This document shows positions 11,998 through 23,950 of a DNA stretch of 64,000 nucleotides, piece by piece; the first letter of the stretch is position 1; every line of letters begins with the position of its first letter. Under the pieces are notes generated by a model. That model searched no databases. It was not told the DNA's origin and saw only the letters and a program-made list of their open reading frames with translations. Source of the DNA: Strobilurus pachycystidiatus (Eukaryota; Basidiomycota; Agaricomycetes; Agaricales; Physalacriaceae); contig JAHLMK010000001.1 in assembly GCA_019915135.1 (NCBI GenBank), positions 4,650,001 to 4,714,000 of the forward strand, written 5' to 3'. Made by a program: the position numbers and the translations under genes.

Positions 11998-12789
11998 TTA
12001 GTACTAAAAAAGGGGTCTTGGGCGCTGTTCTCCCTACTTCGTCGTGGCTTCTATCTCGAGCTGAGTGCAGCCTAATCCAAGAGAGGCTCTGTCCGGCCTT
12101 AGGCTTGGACGTTATGTTACCCCCTTACCCCGTGCTGTTTTGACACTACTTGGCCCTTCCCGGTCGGGCGGATATCTGATAGATTGGGAGGTTCAGTACT
12201 AGCTCAGTGAGAATTCCGTTGGGGCGGATTGACACTGGTTGATCTGTATCAATAATGTCAAAGAAATCAACCAGAACCAACCACTATCCATGAATGACCC
12301 TTCCCAATCACTCGTGTTGATAACAATAGGTATAGATTGATTCACGTAGACAGCTGTTGGCGCGTTGCGAAAGCTCAAATCAGACCGGTGACACTCGATG
12401 GATGCCAATAGGATAGATATCCATTGATTCCATGCAATACAGATTGATACGATATTGATGTACACTATAGCGAGAACAACTAGCGCAAGATCCGGGGCAA
12501 GAACAGAGGGAGAACAGAATGAGAGCGCTAGTGACTATCTGGGCGTGCGATACAAGTGTTGCGAGTTTTAAGTGCGAAGGTGAGGCGAAATTGAGGTTAT
12601 CGGAATGATTACAAGCGAAGACAAGGCGATGCAAGCGAGATTGAGGCGTGGTAAGCGAAATAGTGACGTGCATATCTAAGAACCTTTGAGAACAGGATAC
12701 CACACGAAGAATCGTCACTCACTAGGTTGATTTCTCCGTCCGTTTGGTCCTTGCGTAGTATTTCTGGTGGGAGAATCAACAAAAGCGTC
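11998..12789. other. AT-rich intergenic, nothing recognised
   Basis: No supported gene. The stretch 12190-12480 is AT-rich, with only short frames on either strand. Confidence 0.4.
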
Positions 12790-14256
12790 TTAAAGGATCA
12801 AAATACGAACATTACGTTCCGGTTCCGCCAGGGCTTTCCAGTAAACATCGAACTCCGGCTTTGTACCCTTCGGATTGGGGACCTTCCAGTCAGCAGCACA
12901 TCGATTCCTGCCAAGACCAGTTATCTTGAAGGAGAACAAGATGTGGTTGGGAGTACTCACGCCGGTGTCTTTGCATTCGAAGGATTCCAGCTCTTCCCAC
13001 TAGATCGATGACCAGGATGGGGCGGCTGTGTAATTGGTGGCACAGTTGGCAACTTACTCGACAAGGACTCGGCTGATCGTCGGATACTGTCGTAAGGGCT
13101 GACGGTGCTTGAGTATCTGCGGAAGTCGAAGCCTGGGGTTCAGGTGAAGACGAGGGAGCGGCTCCCGTGGGGGTGGACACAGCAGACGGGGCAGAAGTGG
13201 TAGTCGGTGAGGGTGTGGTTGTCGTAATAGGTGCAACAGCGGGCTAGAAAATGATAATGATATACTCTGATGATGGGCTTGGCGGGGACCGCAATGCTAG
13301 TGTCGACGGTGATTGCGCCAACACTCTTGAAGGGCTTGCCTCTGACAGTCTGCGGAAAGTTAGCACAGTGTCAAAGGTGGCGGATTTCGCACTTACTGCA
13401 AGGTTGCGAGTGACGGTAGGCATCAAATCAACCTGATTGTGTTAGATGTCAAACTATGCACAGATAGCAGAAATACCTCGGGATCCTGGTTTTCCTTTTC
13501 AGGCGTATAAGAGCGCATAGATGGCGATGTATCCAGAATCTAGAATGGAATTAGTAATGGGCGGACGCAGTACTCGGAACTGACCTCAATGTCGTTATCG
13601 GGGCTTTCGGATTTTTGCTTCTTGTTCGAGTTGGTCTCACGGGCGTCACGGCGACGCTTCTTGGTAGGCTCTGAGGTCGACAAAAGGAGGATACTGTCAT
13701 CGTCATCGTCGACTTCCACTTTGACTCCTCCCTTGGTCTTGTGGTGGGAACGCCAGCTCGAGTACTGTGTCGACCAGACACGATCCAGTTTCCAGTAGTT
13801 TTCAGCACATAGCAAGGCAGGAAATTTGGAGCCGAGAACATAGCGAAAGTAATTTGATTGAAGGGTAGTTGCCGAGGAGAGATTTTCGGGACACAGTTTT
13901 CTCGTAGGAAGAGGTTCCAGATGCCACGCGCCGCTGCAAAGATCTCGCTCTGAAGGGCACTAGAAAGAGGTTGGCCATTCTCGTCCTCGGTTGCGTGTTG
14001 GCGAAGGGTGCAACATGCGTCGAGCCGGCAAAGGAACTACTTGCAAGGTGTGAGGAGTCTTAGTGGAAGAGATATGTATGACTACGCACTTCCACATCAC
14101 TTCCATCCGTCGAAACATGGCTGATTCGAGATCTTGCTCCTGTATGCGCCGTTCGAGTCGATGTATGCGCTCGCGAAAGTCGTAGAGTGCGTCACTGGAA
14201 GCAAGGTTACTCATATCGTATTCCGAGGTAGGCATGTAGGCAGGAAGGCCAGGCAT
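12790..14256 (-). CDS. Basic nuclear-type protein with coiled coil and Ser/Pro-rich region
   Basis: Start ATG at 14256 gives MPGLPAYMPTSEYDMSNLAS followed by a short coiled coil, FRERIHRLERRIQEQDLESA. After an intron (donor near 14090) comes a conserved-looking block: QPLSSALQSEIFAAARGIWN, YFRYVLGSKFPALLCAENYW and KLDRVWSTQYSSW. Moving from the first to the next piece near 13855 needs a change of frame, either an unseen intron or a one-base shift. An acidic/basic stretch DDDDD...TKKRRRDARE...KKQK looks like a nuclear signal. Several small exons (for example ILDTSPSMRSYTPEKENQDP) lead to a Ser/Thr/Pro-rich part and a last exon DWKVPNPKGTKPEFDVYWKA, ending at 12790. Family unknown; a DNA- or chromatin-related role is only a guess. 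Confidence 0.5.
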
Positions 14257-14420
14257 TGCGAGAGACGATGGTGGTGAAAGGAAGAGAAACAATGACGTGA
14301 TGTCATATACTTCGATCAAGGTGACGGTGTACACCAGGTGTACACACACGATGATCTGACGCCTCCAAGTACACACAAATCGACACAATGAATGGCATAT
14401 AGTAACTACACTACTCAAAA

Positions 14421-17400
14421 TTATTCATCCTCCTCATCTCCCTCGTCAACACTATTTGGGAAGTTTCTAGCGTAATAGTCTATCATCCAGTCCATGCCTG
14501 GCTTCCGCGACACGAAATACTCATCGGGATCACATAATGTAGGGTCTTTATGGCGTTCAAACTTTGCTATACTCACCCCCTGCTGAATATCCTTCGCTGA
14601 GATGGCCACTATCGATGTTTCCGGTCCGGCGATCTTGACAACCCGTACAAAAGTCGACGACTCCTCGTAGATCTCACGGTCTAGCATCGAAAACAGACGG
14701 ACTACAGCGACCGCTTCTTCTGCTGCAGAGTCTGTGCTCACGAGACAGAAGAATTGAGCCTCACCATAGCGCACTGCTCCGTTATAGTTTATCTATTGTC
14801 AGAGACCAATCAGCGAGTGCAAGACTGGAATGTAAATCACAAACAGCTATGTGACGACGAATAGAGTTATCAGCCTCGGGTGCTCGTCTTGTTTCCTTCC
14901 AGCCTGTTCGCATACGCTGACCACTTGGAAGCCGAAGACCACCCCACCGTGCCACAAGAACATCATCCGCCTCCGTGTCACTCACATCTACGCCTCTCGC
15001 CCTAGCATAAGCAAGAAGTGCTACACCGTATTCCGTCAATTCCACCGGAAGTTTCGCATCCTCTGCTGCACCAATAAGTACAAATCCTGATCCAAGGTTT
15101 ATTGAGCCACGTGGAATATCTGTCTTTGCGTTGTTGAGACTCGGGATCATGGAGACAAGAGTATTTGTCTGACAACGGAGAAGAACACGCTGGCCAAGAT
15201 TTGCAAATGGATTGGAATGCTGTCGAAGCTCGGGCTCGAGGTCACCAATGGTCCGTTCGAGAGCACACTGAGCAACCGCTGCAAGGGAGCCAACACGGAC
15301 AACCTCAGAGGCCAAATGTGTCAATGCATGGATACATTGAGGAACACAGTTCATGCGCTCGATACGCCTCTGATAGTACAGATGTTCAAATTCTAGAATA
15401 GCTTCGTGGAGCTTCTGATAGACCTTGTTGAGCTCGTCACGCGGAATGGAGTATGAATGGGTAACATCGATTCCATACGCAAATTTGCAGAGGTTCTTCC
15501 AGTATGGACGAGGCAGGTGGCAATAGAGGAGTCCCGGGGTAAGAACAAAGATCCAGGCAAAATACTCCACAGCCTTGTACCCGCTATTCATCTTCTCGGC
15601 TGGATTCCGCGGTGGCCTCCCCGCGATGAAACTTGAGAGTTTCTTCCCCCACTTCTCGACCTCAGCCGAATGCTCCTTTCATGACGCATTATCCCGTAGA
15701 ATTGCCCAAGGCCATTCGGAAGGAGGATCTGACTGCGCGTGATCGATTGTTCCTCGCCAGAGTGAGGCAAAGAGTTGTGGGACGCAAATACTATCGCGAT
15801 GCATAGCATCGGCAGGGAATAGGCCGGGCATGGGAGTTGCACGAGGAAGAGCAGCAAAAAGGCTTGGTTTACAGATCCCGGTAGCGAGACGGTTCTGTTT
15901 ATAGACAGTTGCGTTACGAGATGAGAGAACAAGGCAAAGATTGGCATGATATCGCTCAGGTGAGGGCTCCGGGAGATTGTTGATATCAATATCGGGGTGA
16001 TTCGTTCCTTGGATGTGATCGCATTGGTAGGGCTTGAGGAGAACGGGGTAGTACATAGGCAGCCCAAACTTGTGTCGACCTGGTAGACCACACATATAGC
16101 GACATCCGTACTTCCCGTTCTGGCCAACCCAGCCATTCATATCGGCAAGCCCAACGGAGTCTGCCGTTCCATAGACAAAGTACGGGTCTGAGCGGTGCAC
16201 TTTGCGATCACGGGCATCCCAGACTGGTAGGCCTTCGTTCTGAAGAGCAGCAAGGTGGCGGAGACTAGGGAAGCAGAACGAATCTGTGTGTTTGGGATGA
16301 TTGGGACCAGGAACAGTGAATGCAGGGCGAATGAACTTCTTGAGGTAACGAAGACTGGGATGCAGGTTCATGAAGATCCAGATGGCAATCCACGTATCAG
16401 ACTGCTTGTTCTGATAGAGACGGCATCCGTCGAGAGAGAAAAGCGCGATAAGATCGTGTTCCTTGATTTCTCGAACGCCTCCACCAAATCTTGCCCACTG
16501 ACAATATCTTCAAAAACAGTGGGCAGTCCACCATTTGCGCACATCTCGACAAGAAGCTTCGTCAACTGTTTGAATGCATAGGACATTGCTTCCGCTGACT
16601 GTGGATTTCTCCAGGAAGCTTGTATTTGCATCGCAAGCGGAATCGAGAGAAACTGCCGCCGAGGTGACGTGCAATCCGGTTCAGTTGGAGATGCTCGCAA
16701 CATCTTGTAGCGCGGCTGGCTACAGGAGACACAATTCAGAAGTTTGGAAAAGGGGCCGGTGTACGCATGGCAGGAATTGATGCACATATCATGAAGAAGA
16801 GGGAAGACACCAGTGGTGATCTTGATCTGTCTTCGGAGCGCATGATACGACAACATCTTCACAGATGGGTCGTAGCGATGGATGGCATCTCGAACGTCTG
16901 TGTAGGCCTGCTCTGAGGCTCTCCCATTGAGCGCCAGAAAGACGTCAAGTGACAAGCGAAAGCTAGGCTCGTCCAACTGAACTTCCTCTGTCGGTGGATT
17001 CCGAATAAGGTAGACGTCCTCCGCAGACAGACCGGAGTACTCGTCATCCAGCGACGCAGTTTTGAGCAGCTCGGAGAAGGCAAGTGATTGTTTCGTGGTC
17101 GAGTGTGGGAATGGGGAGATCAGACGATATGTTCTCTTCGGGAGGGTCGTCGTTGCGGTTGTTTGCATCTTGAGTCTCATCGGCTGGTGGAGTGGGTGCA
17201 GGCGTTGGAGCGCGGGAAGGATGGAACATAAAATCATCATTAAGCTCCTGCACATTCTTTGAGTTACACGATATCACAGAAGAAAGCCAAAGAGGGGTAA
17301 TATCAGCATCGCCGAACCACCGCCGATGATGGTTCGTGCACGTGATCCGTGCGAACCACTCGAAGCGCGCCAAAGGCGGGGTCACCTCTTGCCCTTTCCC

Positions 17401-17421
17401 CCCGACTGCGTCGCCCTTCAT
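14421..17421 (-). pseudogene. Plavaka/Tnp2-like DNA transposase, inactivated
   Basis: Recognised from the order of blocks: LSLDVFLAL, a zinc-binding block HDMCINSCHAYTGPF...NCVSCSQPRY (C-x3-C...C-x2-C), RQFLSIPLAMQIQASWRNP, the catalytic-type strand LFSLDGCRLYQNKQSD, HTDSFCFPSLRHLAALQNEG, CGLPGRHKFGLPMYYPVLLK, RPPRNPAEKMNSGYKAVEYF, HLPRPYWKNLCKFAYGI and the C-terminal ERTIGDLEPELRQHSNPFAN. These are hallmarks of basidiomycete Plavaka (CMC/CACTA-related) transposases. Two lesions are visible: a frame change near 16470, between EDIVSGQDLVEAFE and the LFSLDG strand, and an in-frame TGA at 15679-15681 where the family is expected to have Trp before KEHSAEVEKWG. A late intron (about 14775-14840) is normal. 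No terminal inverted repeats were found. Confidence 0.8.
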
Positions 17422-17670
17422 TCCTCACTCTTTCACTTCCTTGGTGCCTGCCAGCGGGCTCACGACGTTCCCTTTAGTTTATATGTAAGTTGCCACCCTT
17501 CCTGGCACTGTTTGCTTCACTATGCTCATTCTCGTGACTGTAACAAGTCTTGACGCGTGTTTGACCGCCATTCTCGCCTATCTTTGCTCGCCAAGCCTTG
17601 CCTTGGATCCCGCCCTGTATGTAAACTGCCCTTCCCTTTACTCTTCCAATTTTGACATCTTCTTAGCTCT
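17422..17670. promoter_or_regulatory. Shared intergenic region of a divergent gene pair
   Basis: About 250 bases separate the minus-strand transposase gene from the plus-strand gene at 17671, so any promoters must lie here in both directions. Pyrimidine-rich tracts (CTTTCAC, TTCCTTGG, CTTCCC) are present; no clear TATA box. Inferred from position only. Confidence 0.3.
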
Positions 17671-20112
17671 GATGGAGCCGCCGCCGCCACCACCACCCCC
17701 ACATGACCATGAAGACCACCAATGCAGTGAACACTGCACACACAGCCATGAATACGAAGCAGCACAGTGAATACTAAATCCCGCCTTCCATCCTCTCATC
17801 TCACACATTCTCCCAGGGTTGACGGAGTTGATGGTCGTCGGTGTAAGACCTGCGGTGTCTTCCACCCGTGGGTCTATGTAAAGGGTGGCAGGCTCGCAGG
17901 CCGCTACGTAGCCAAGGTCCGTCTTAACGTCCTCTTTTGGTTCTTTATTTCTGAACCCCGAGTCCAGTGTCTGCCTTGTAAGACCTTCTTGTTACCGGAG
18001 GGAAGTACGAAGGACAACCCGTGGGGTACTGCCCGTCCAAACCCATTACTCATCAAGATCAAGCGTCCCACCACTGCAAGTGGTACAGGCCTTCGCTCAG
18101 GGCGAGCCTCACAGCCGCGCTGCACAAGACCTGGATGCGGCAAAGCCCTTAACAGCCAATGCCCAAACCAGCGATGTGCGAGCTGCTGTCTCCAGCTGGG
18201 CGGCTGCAACCTCCAACATCACCACGAGCCTGGAAAGGTCTACAAATCCTCCCAACCCAATTTCAAAGACCAGGACTGGTATGACGAAGAGGATGAACCT
18301 ACATCTACTCCGCCACAATCACTACCAAGGCCGGGCCCACTTCCTGCCTCTGGCTCTCAACCCAAGCGACCACTTCCCACCTCCAGCTCCCAGCCTGAAC
18401 TCCGAGAGACCACACGCCAGCACCCTCCTTCCACATCGTACTCTCAACCTATTCTCGCAAAAGATACTCGCCCTTCCCGCTTTGTTGACCCAACACCACA
18501 CCCTCGCTATGCCTCTCAGATGGAGGATGGCTTCATTCGCTCACGGATGGAGCAGCAGGACTCTGCGACGCTCAAACGGAGACAAGAAGCAGAACGGCTT
18601 TCCCAAACACAGCGCATTAGGCAAACTGTGACGCTTTATTATTTCCATTCTGTGCGCGCCATTCCCTCTTTCATGTAACTCATACTGATTCAATTTGTCT
18701 AGCTCATCATGAAGCCAAGAAGCTTTTCGCTCCAAACTGGGTTCACCTATCCCCACATCACTTTGACTCCCGAGCACCTCCTTCCACTGGCAGTCCCATC
18801 CGATGTCAAATTCCTGAAATTATATAACCCATCCACGCTCATGTGGTCCATCGTTTCTGTTGGGTACATCGCAGATGCTAGGCCGTCCAACGCCGTCATT
18901 CTTATGCCCTACGATGAGGATGACACTCCCGACGCTTTCGACGAGATTCTTGCCACAATTATGGCCACCGTGGACCAGCGTATCACGGGTCCCAACATTC
19001 GCACACCCGCTGGACTTCAGGCTGAGCGTGCTCATGTTCGTGCAGCACTCAATTCCGACTTGATTGCCACCGCTGCCAACGCTAAACCCCAATCCAAGTC
19101 TCGTTCCCACAAGCCATCCCCACCGAAACGAGCATTATCAAAGAGGTCCCCACAGACGCCATCTCCACCTTCTAGGAAACGAAAAAAGTGCTTCTCATTC
19201 AAACCCATTCCTCTCATTCACATGTGTTCACTCTCGCCACCCTCACCTTGCGCTCCGCCACCATATGTCAAGACACCCACTCCCCCATCATCACCATTTT
19301 TCCCCTCCCCAAATGCAATCCTTGCGAAAGAATCGCCTACAGTCCGCTCCTCTGCTCCTGCTCCCGCCTCATGGTCCTCTCTGACATCGCGTCTTACTGG
19401 CTCTCCTGATCCCGGTCTTGTTGTGGGCCCTCACGACGTGATTGATCTTACGGGGGATGGCTCAGGAAAAGAGAATAAGGAGGAGCCGAAGAAGAGAGGG
19501 AAGAGATCACCCTGGCCAAGTCAATTTCAAGTCTCTGATGTCGCCAGTTTCTTTGTCACGCCGCACACGTATATCGACCGGGATTTTCACGGCCAATTTG
19601 GTCTCCAGTTCCATCCGTCTACCTACCGGGATAATCGACGTCGATGGATGGACGCCCCACAAACGGAAAGGGATCTAGCCCTCAAGAACAAAGGTCTCTT
19701 TCAGGAATTCATGACGCGTAACCCTCTACCCGACTCAAAGAGGAAGGCAGCAAAACGCAAGCTGAAGAGACATGCAGCGAAGTCTAGCCAGTCCTCTTCT
19801 TCTGATCATGACGATGCCACACCGACCCATTCTCTTCGTTCTGCGCGTCATTCTACATCTTCTTCCACGCATCGTTCTACATCTTCCGGGATTGCGACTG
19901 CCTCATCATCATCTTCACATCCAGCGACCGCCTCATCCTCTCGTCCAACAGTTCACTCTGTTCGGCCTTCACGCTATTTACGCAAGTATTCGGAGGCCTG
20001 GATGTCTGACGATCAAGAGGTGCCAGGTAAGGGGAAGGGCAGGGCGCAAGGTGTGCATCAAAAATTTACATATATTGCTGAAGATGATGGCGGTTCCGAC
20101 GATGACCAGTGA
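17671..20112 (+). CDS. Cys-rich, low-complexity protein, unknown function
   Basis: The likely start, MEPPPPPPPPHDHEDHQCSE, is at 17671. An intron 17768-17818 (GTGAAT...CCCAG) joins to VDGVDGRRCKTCGVFHPW and then a cysteine cluster, TRPGCGKALNSQCPNQRCAS followed by CCLQLGGCNLQHHH, which has zinc-finger spacing. A Ser/Pro-rich linker follows. A second intron (about 18652-18705) leads to FLKLYNPSTLMWSIVSVGYI and VILMPYDEDDTPDAFDEI, a basic Ser/Pro region (KPSPPKRALSKRSP, SRKRKK), then a conserved-looking block WPSQFQVSDVASFFVTPHTY with FHPSTYRDNRRRWMDAP. The end is Ser-rich and acidic. Such proteins recur in agaricomycete genomes near transposons, and the head-to-head position suggests a passenger or partner of the transposase. 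Function not known. Confidence 0.65.
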
Positions 20113-20214
20113 TACTTTAATCTACTTTATTTTGTGATACCTTTTTACACCTTACCTATCTTATTGCGATACCTTTTCATAAGTACATAAAGAACATAAT
20201 AAGTACATAAAGAA

Positions 20215-20426
20215 CATGATTCTATTGTCACCGCCCATCGTTCGCCGCTCTGTGTCGGCGTGGTATTGGGCTTGGACGGGGCGCTCGTACACCTTGTGGC
20301 TGTGGACGGCACGACCTCGGGCGCGAGGTCTTCTTCGAACGTCAACGGCACGACGTCGGGCGCGATGCCAAACGTGTGCAGGATCTCGCGCCTGCACGGG
20401 CTGTTCGAGGCGAGCACGATCTGCAT
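20215..20426 (-). pseudogene. Truncated Maf-family nucleotide pyrophosphatase fragment
   Basis: From ATG at 20426 the frame reads MQIVLASNSPCRREILHTFG, then a VVPLTFEEDLAPEVVPSTAT stretch: the N-terminal signature of Maf/ASMTL-type nucleotide pyrophosphatases (LAS-S-PRR-EIL...VVPS-FEEDL). A shift of frame then gives KVYERPVQAQYHADTERR, which continues the family, and the match ends near 20215. The normal protein is about 200 residues, so most is missing. The segment is more GC-rich than its surroundings. This is a broken duplicate of a house-cleaning gene. Confidence 0.7.
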
Positions 20427-20852
20427 GGACCAAGGAGAACGATACAATCTTTCGCGATTTCCAAGCTCGGCACGCGTCTGACTGCGTCGGTCATCCTCAG
20501 GACGGGCAAGAGCGGGTTGTGTGGGGCTAAAGCGACAGCAAGAGCTGTTTTGGTACTGGCAGAAGCGTTCCCTGGAGACCGAGCGGGTGAGGAGGCCTTG
20601 CGCTGACAGCATCCGCTGTCAGACGCCGCACTGCGATCTGGGGGAAAGAAGATTACACCACACACCTATTTATACCCAAAGTCTCATCAACAAGGCACGT
20701 CCGACGCGTCTTCACGTGTACAGCTGGTGGTGGTAGTTGTCAACAAACGAAAAAGGGCACTGCCACGGGTACAGAGTACAGAGTCCAGACCCGGGCCATA
20801 TAAAGCGATACTTCGCAACACTTAATACTCTATATTGATCGTCTACTCTACT
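20427..20852. other. Intergenic, nothing recognised
   Basis: No supported gene. A TATA-like ATATAAAG lies near 20799 and may be a remnant promoter, but no plus-strand gene follows it. Confidence 0.35.
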
Positions 20853-23042
20853 CTACTTATCTCCAGGCATCCAGTAAGTGGGGTTGGCACCCTGTTCTAC
20901 TAAAACATGCTTTCGCTCTTCGTTGCGCATTGAAATCATCTCATCCAAGAAAAAAACAAAGACGTCCCGACTCATCTCACGGCACATTGAAAGAAATCCA
21001 CCCAGCCATGCATTTGTCTGCTCGGCGATGGAAGTGTTAAACCACCACCCTGTCCCATCCGTATTCATCAGTTCGGGGAACGCCGCCGGATTACAGTAGA
21101 GCTGGCAGTATTCATCCGTGACCTTGTGTTTGCACTTGAAATGAAAGACGTCCACAGCCAGTCCGACGCTCTTGAAGAGAGCGTAAAGCTCCTTGTTACC
21201 ACGGACGTGTTGGGCTAGTCCACAATTATTGTCGAAGATGAGATGGTTTGGTACAAAGCCGTCCCAGTACGTCTGTCGGAAAAAATGCTGGTAAAACGCC
21301 GTCAGTGGGAATCATACATGAAAAGCTTGGACATTACCGCCACAGAGGGAAGAGACTCTGAGTTATAGAAGGTTGCCCGAGCAATGATCATGCCACAAGG
21401 ATTAATCAGAAGCTGCTCATTGTGTGACCGCTTGCGCCCGAAGGTTCCTTTCAGCACAGACGGCGGCCCTGCTCTCTCATCGTCCTCATCCTCCCACTCT
21501 TCCTCCTCGAGCTCGTCGTCGTCATCGTCTGCTGGAAGCATATCTGGGACGCTGTCTTCATCGTCAGCGGCGGTGGTTTGAGAAGGTAGGGGAATAGGTT
21601 CGGAATTGTTGAGGTGAGTCATTTGCGACTTGAGTAGACGTTCGGTTAACTGAAATGCTGCTTCGCCTTTGGCCTTATAACGACGTTCGAGTTCCACATG
21701 AGCAGGATCGCTACAGGTTCGATAGCCGTCTCCCTGGATGGGAACAGAGCATGACTTGACGGAACAGATGGATTCGTGATTCTGATGGAGCAGGCAGAAG
21801 CGATCTTTGATGTTCTCGAGAGGTTCCTGGCACGAATTAACACGACAGCAGGGCGAACCAAGAGCTATGCCGTCAGAGACAACAACAGAAACTGTTCGAT
21901 AAGCTGTTGTAGTAAGAACGGTGCGCAGCAAGAAGAAAAAGGCACGTACAATCACCCTCCTTCTCTGGTGGATAGTCACGGACGCACTTATCACAACGAT
22001 GACGCTTCTCCTCTTGTCCAAACATCTTGATGTGGTAGTTTTGCTCGCGAATTCCCTCTTGGAAGCGTAGACGCTGATTGCCACCATGAGGCAGCTGAAA
22101 GACAAGACCACGTCGAGTGTTGTTGCGCCATAGTGTATAGAGAAAGAATGCCTCCCAGACAGTGCGATGAGACAGACTGAGGCTGATTCTCCATTCGACA
22201 GGAAGGACCGTATGGCGATGCTGACGGAGATAAATGTTCATACAATTTGTAGCGGAGGTCCTAGGGAATTGATCAGTATATTGAAGAACATTTGACGAGA
22301 GATTGTACCATGCTAAGTTCATCTGTAATCGCCACTGCTCAACTAGTGCACGCTCTACGAATACATGATCCTCTACCTGGAACATCTCACCCATCTCCAA
22401 GTGGTAGGTCCGAACGCCGTCCCGAACATTGTAATCAGGGTGGTACTGGGTCTTGCAACCGTTGCAGGTAAAGTAAACCGCCCAGACAGGAATGGGACCA
22501 TCGCCCTTGGTGAGGAGAACAGCATGGCGCTGTGTGACAGTATGCAATTTGAGCTCGGAGTCCTTGAGATGAAACCTGCATGCCGTGTTCGTGCAGACCT
22601 TCGTTGCTGGCCAAATGGTACGAGAAGACGCTATGTATCAAATTAGCCAATAGAAGGAGAGATGAGGAGAAGGCGTACTGAACCCCAGAATGCTCCCGTA
22701 CTTCTGAAAAAGCGACTCAAAGGATGCCGAATTCTGAACCGAGTCGAGAAGAATATCGGCCTCTAAATGCCAAATCATGTCCTTGAGCTCATTCCAAAGG
22801 GCGAGTACCTCGAGCTGAGAAAGATGGCAGGACTTGGCAATAAACTCATGGATGGAGGGTGAGAGATGCTTGGGGGCAATGTTCGAAGGGTGGTCCGATG
22901 GCTGGACAAGAAGAATCTCCCGTCGAAGGGCGGCAGACAAGCGTATGAAGAGAATGACCTGGGATAAGCTGAGAAACTCAAGCGAGGGGCACTCTGTGAT
23001 CGTTTGACGAATGAACTGGATGAGCGAGGCAACGGAATACAT
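20853..23042 (-). CDS. KDZ-transposase-type CxC5-CxC6 protein
   Basis: Start ATG at 23042 (MYSVASLIQFIRQTIT). Introns at 22631-22678, about 22267-22310, about 21905-21950 and about 21285-21340 keep the frame. After a helical N-terminus comes a CxC5-like region: CTNTACRFH, HAVLLTKGDGPIPVWAVYFT and CNGCKTQYHPDY. Then come HRCDKC and a CxC6-like cluster, SPCCRVNSC...DRFCLLHQ...CSVKSC...RTCSDPAH. An acidic linker leads to GMIIARATFYNSES, LIFDNNCGLAQHV, DVFHFKCKHKVTDEYCQLYC and FNTSIAEQTNAWLGGF, an RNase H-fold type tail with Asp and Glu at plausible catalytic positions. This architecture belongs to the Kyakuja-Dileera-Zisupton group. All exons join in frame and no stop is seen, so it may be intact. 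No terminal repeats found. Confidence 0.75.
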
Positions 23043-23087
23043 GGCGGGCAGTAACAAGGGAAAGAAAGAGGAATCCGGGCCTAATCC

Positions 23088-23145
23088 GTGATTCGCGTGG
23101 TTCGCATGGTTCGCATGGTTCGCGTGGTTCGCACATGGTTCGGTG
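23088..23145 (+). repeat. Short 9-base tandem repeat
   Basis: Imperfect copies of TTCGC(A/G)TGG repeat about five times just upstream of the KDZ-type gene start. Read on the minus strand they give repeated Asn-His-Ala. A simple minisatellite. Confidence 0.8.
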
Positions 23146-23421
23146 TTCCTGATCTTACCCTGCACTCAAGAAAGCAGAGACACTTACATTATTGTTATTA
23201 TTATCAAGGTCTTTATTAAACTCTCCGTTGAGAGCGTTGCCTGATGAAGAAGCTCTCTCTGGCCAAAAGGTGATTTAGACATGCATTCAAACGGCGCGCG
23301 GATGACTTGCCTCTGCGAGTGTAAGTCCGTCCTCCGACGTATCTTGATCTGTTGACGCGTTTGTGGGGCCATTCCGACTGCCACCTAAGGATGTATCCTC
23401 GTCGGAATCCTCTGCGTGAGA

Positions 23422-23658
23422 CTAATACTGAATAAGAACGAGGCTAATGCCAAAAGTTTCCAAATTTCTTACCGAGGATGCTGTTGGTGCTGGAAGATGG
23501 CGCTTCCGAGTAGCTGTCCCAACCCAGGCCCCACCATTACACTTATTGCAGTTGCACCAGACCAGTGTATCGGACTCCGGTATGCCTGCCCACGGGGGAG
23601 GAACAGGCCAGTCGCGACGCTGTCGACGAGGTTGCGCACTTGTGGTTTTTTTGGGCAT
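23422..23658 (-). pseudogene. Orphan N-terminal zinc-knuckle exon of a Plavaka-type transposase
   Basis: From ATG at 23658 the frame reads MPKKTTSAQPRRQRRD and then CNCNKCNGGAWVGTATRKRH. The C-x-C-x2-C...T-R-x-R-H pattern is the usual N-terminal knuckle of agaricomycete Plavaka-type transposases; compare CVCNICR...PTRKLGHH at the start of the copy ending at 40811. No further transposase block follows downstream, so it appears to be an isolated first exon. Confidence 0.55.
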
Positions 23659-23950
23659 GGTCACAACGGTCAAAGAGCGGGATGTTTCTATGGTCGTAGA
23701 AAGGTGGGCGCGAGGCACCTTCTCCAGGTATTGTTAGCGAAGGATTGGACGGCCCGTAGTCGTGGTCGTGGCAGAAGACAAGTAATGTGAACCGATCGCG
23801 TTGCCATCACGCCAAGTTCGGCCGCAATCACTCTGGTCAGGCAATCAGACCATTATCGCGATATACAGCACGATAATATGCCCTCAATGCCCCTCATTAC
23901 ATGCATTCCAACCGGTCTTCGCAAATTGTGCTACTATACATCGATAATTA

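Noticed and set aside
14408..14420. CACTA-type terminus (CACTACTC) of the Plavaka element
   Set aside because: No matching inverted copy was found on the other side, so it may be chance.
23088..23145. CRISPR-like array
   Set aside because: The 9-base units are contiguous without spacers, and the DNA is fungal.
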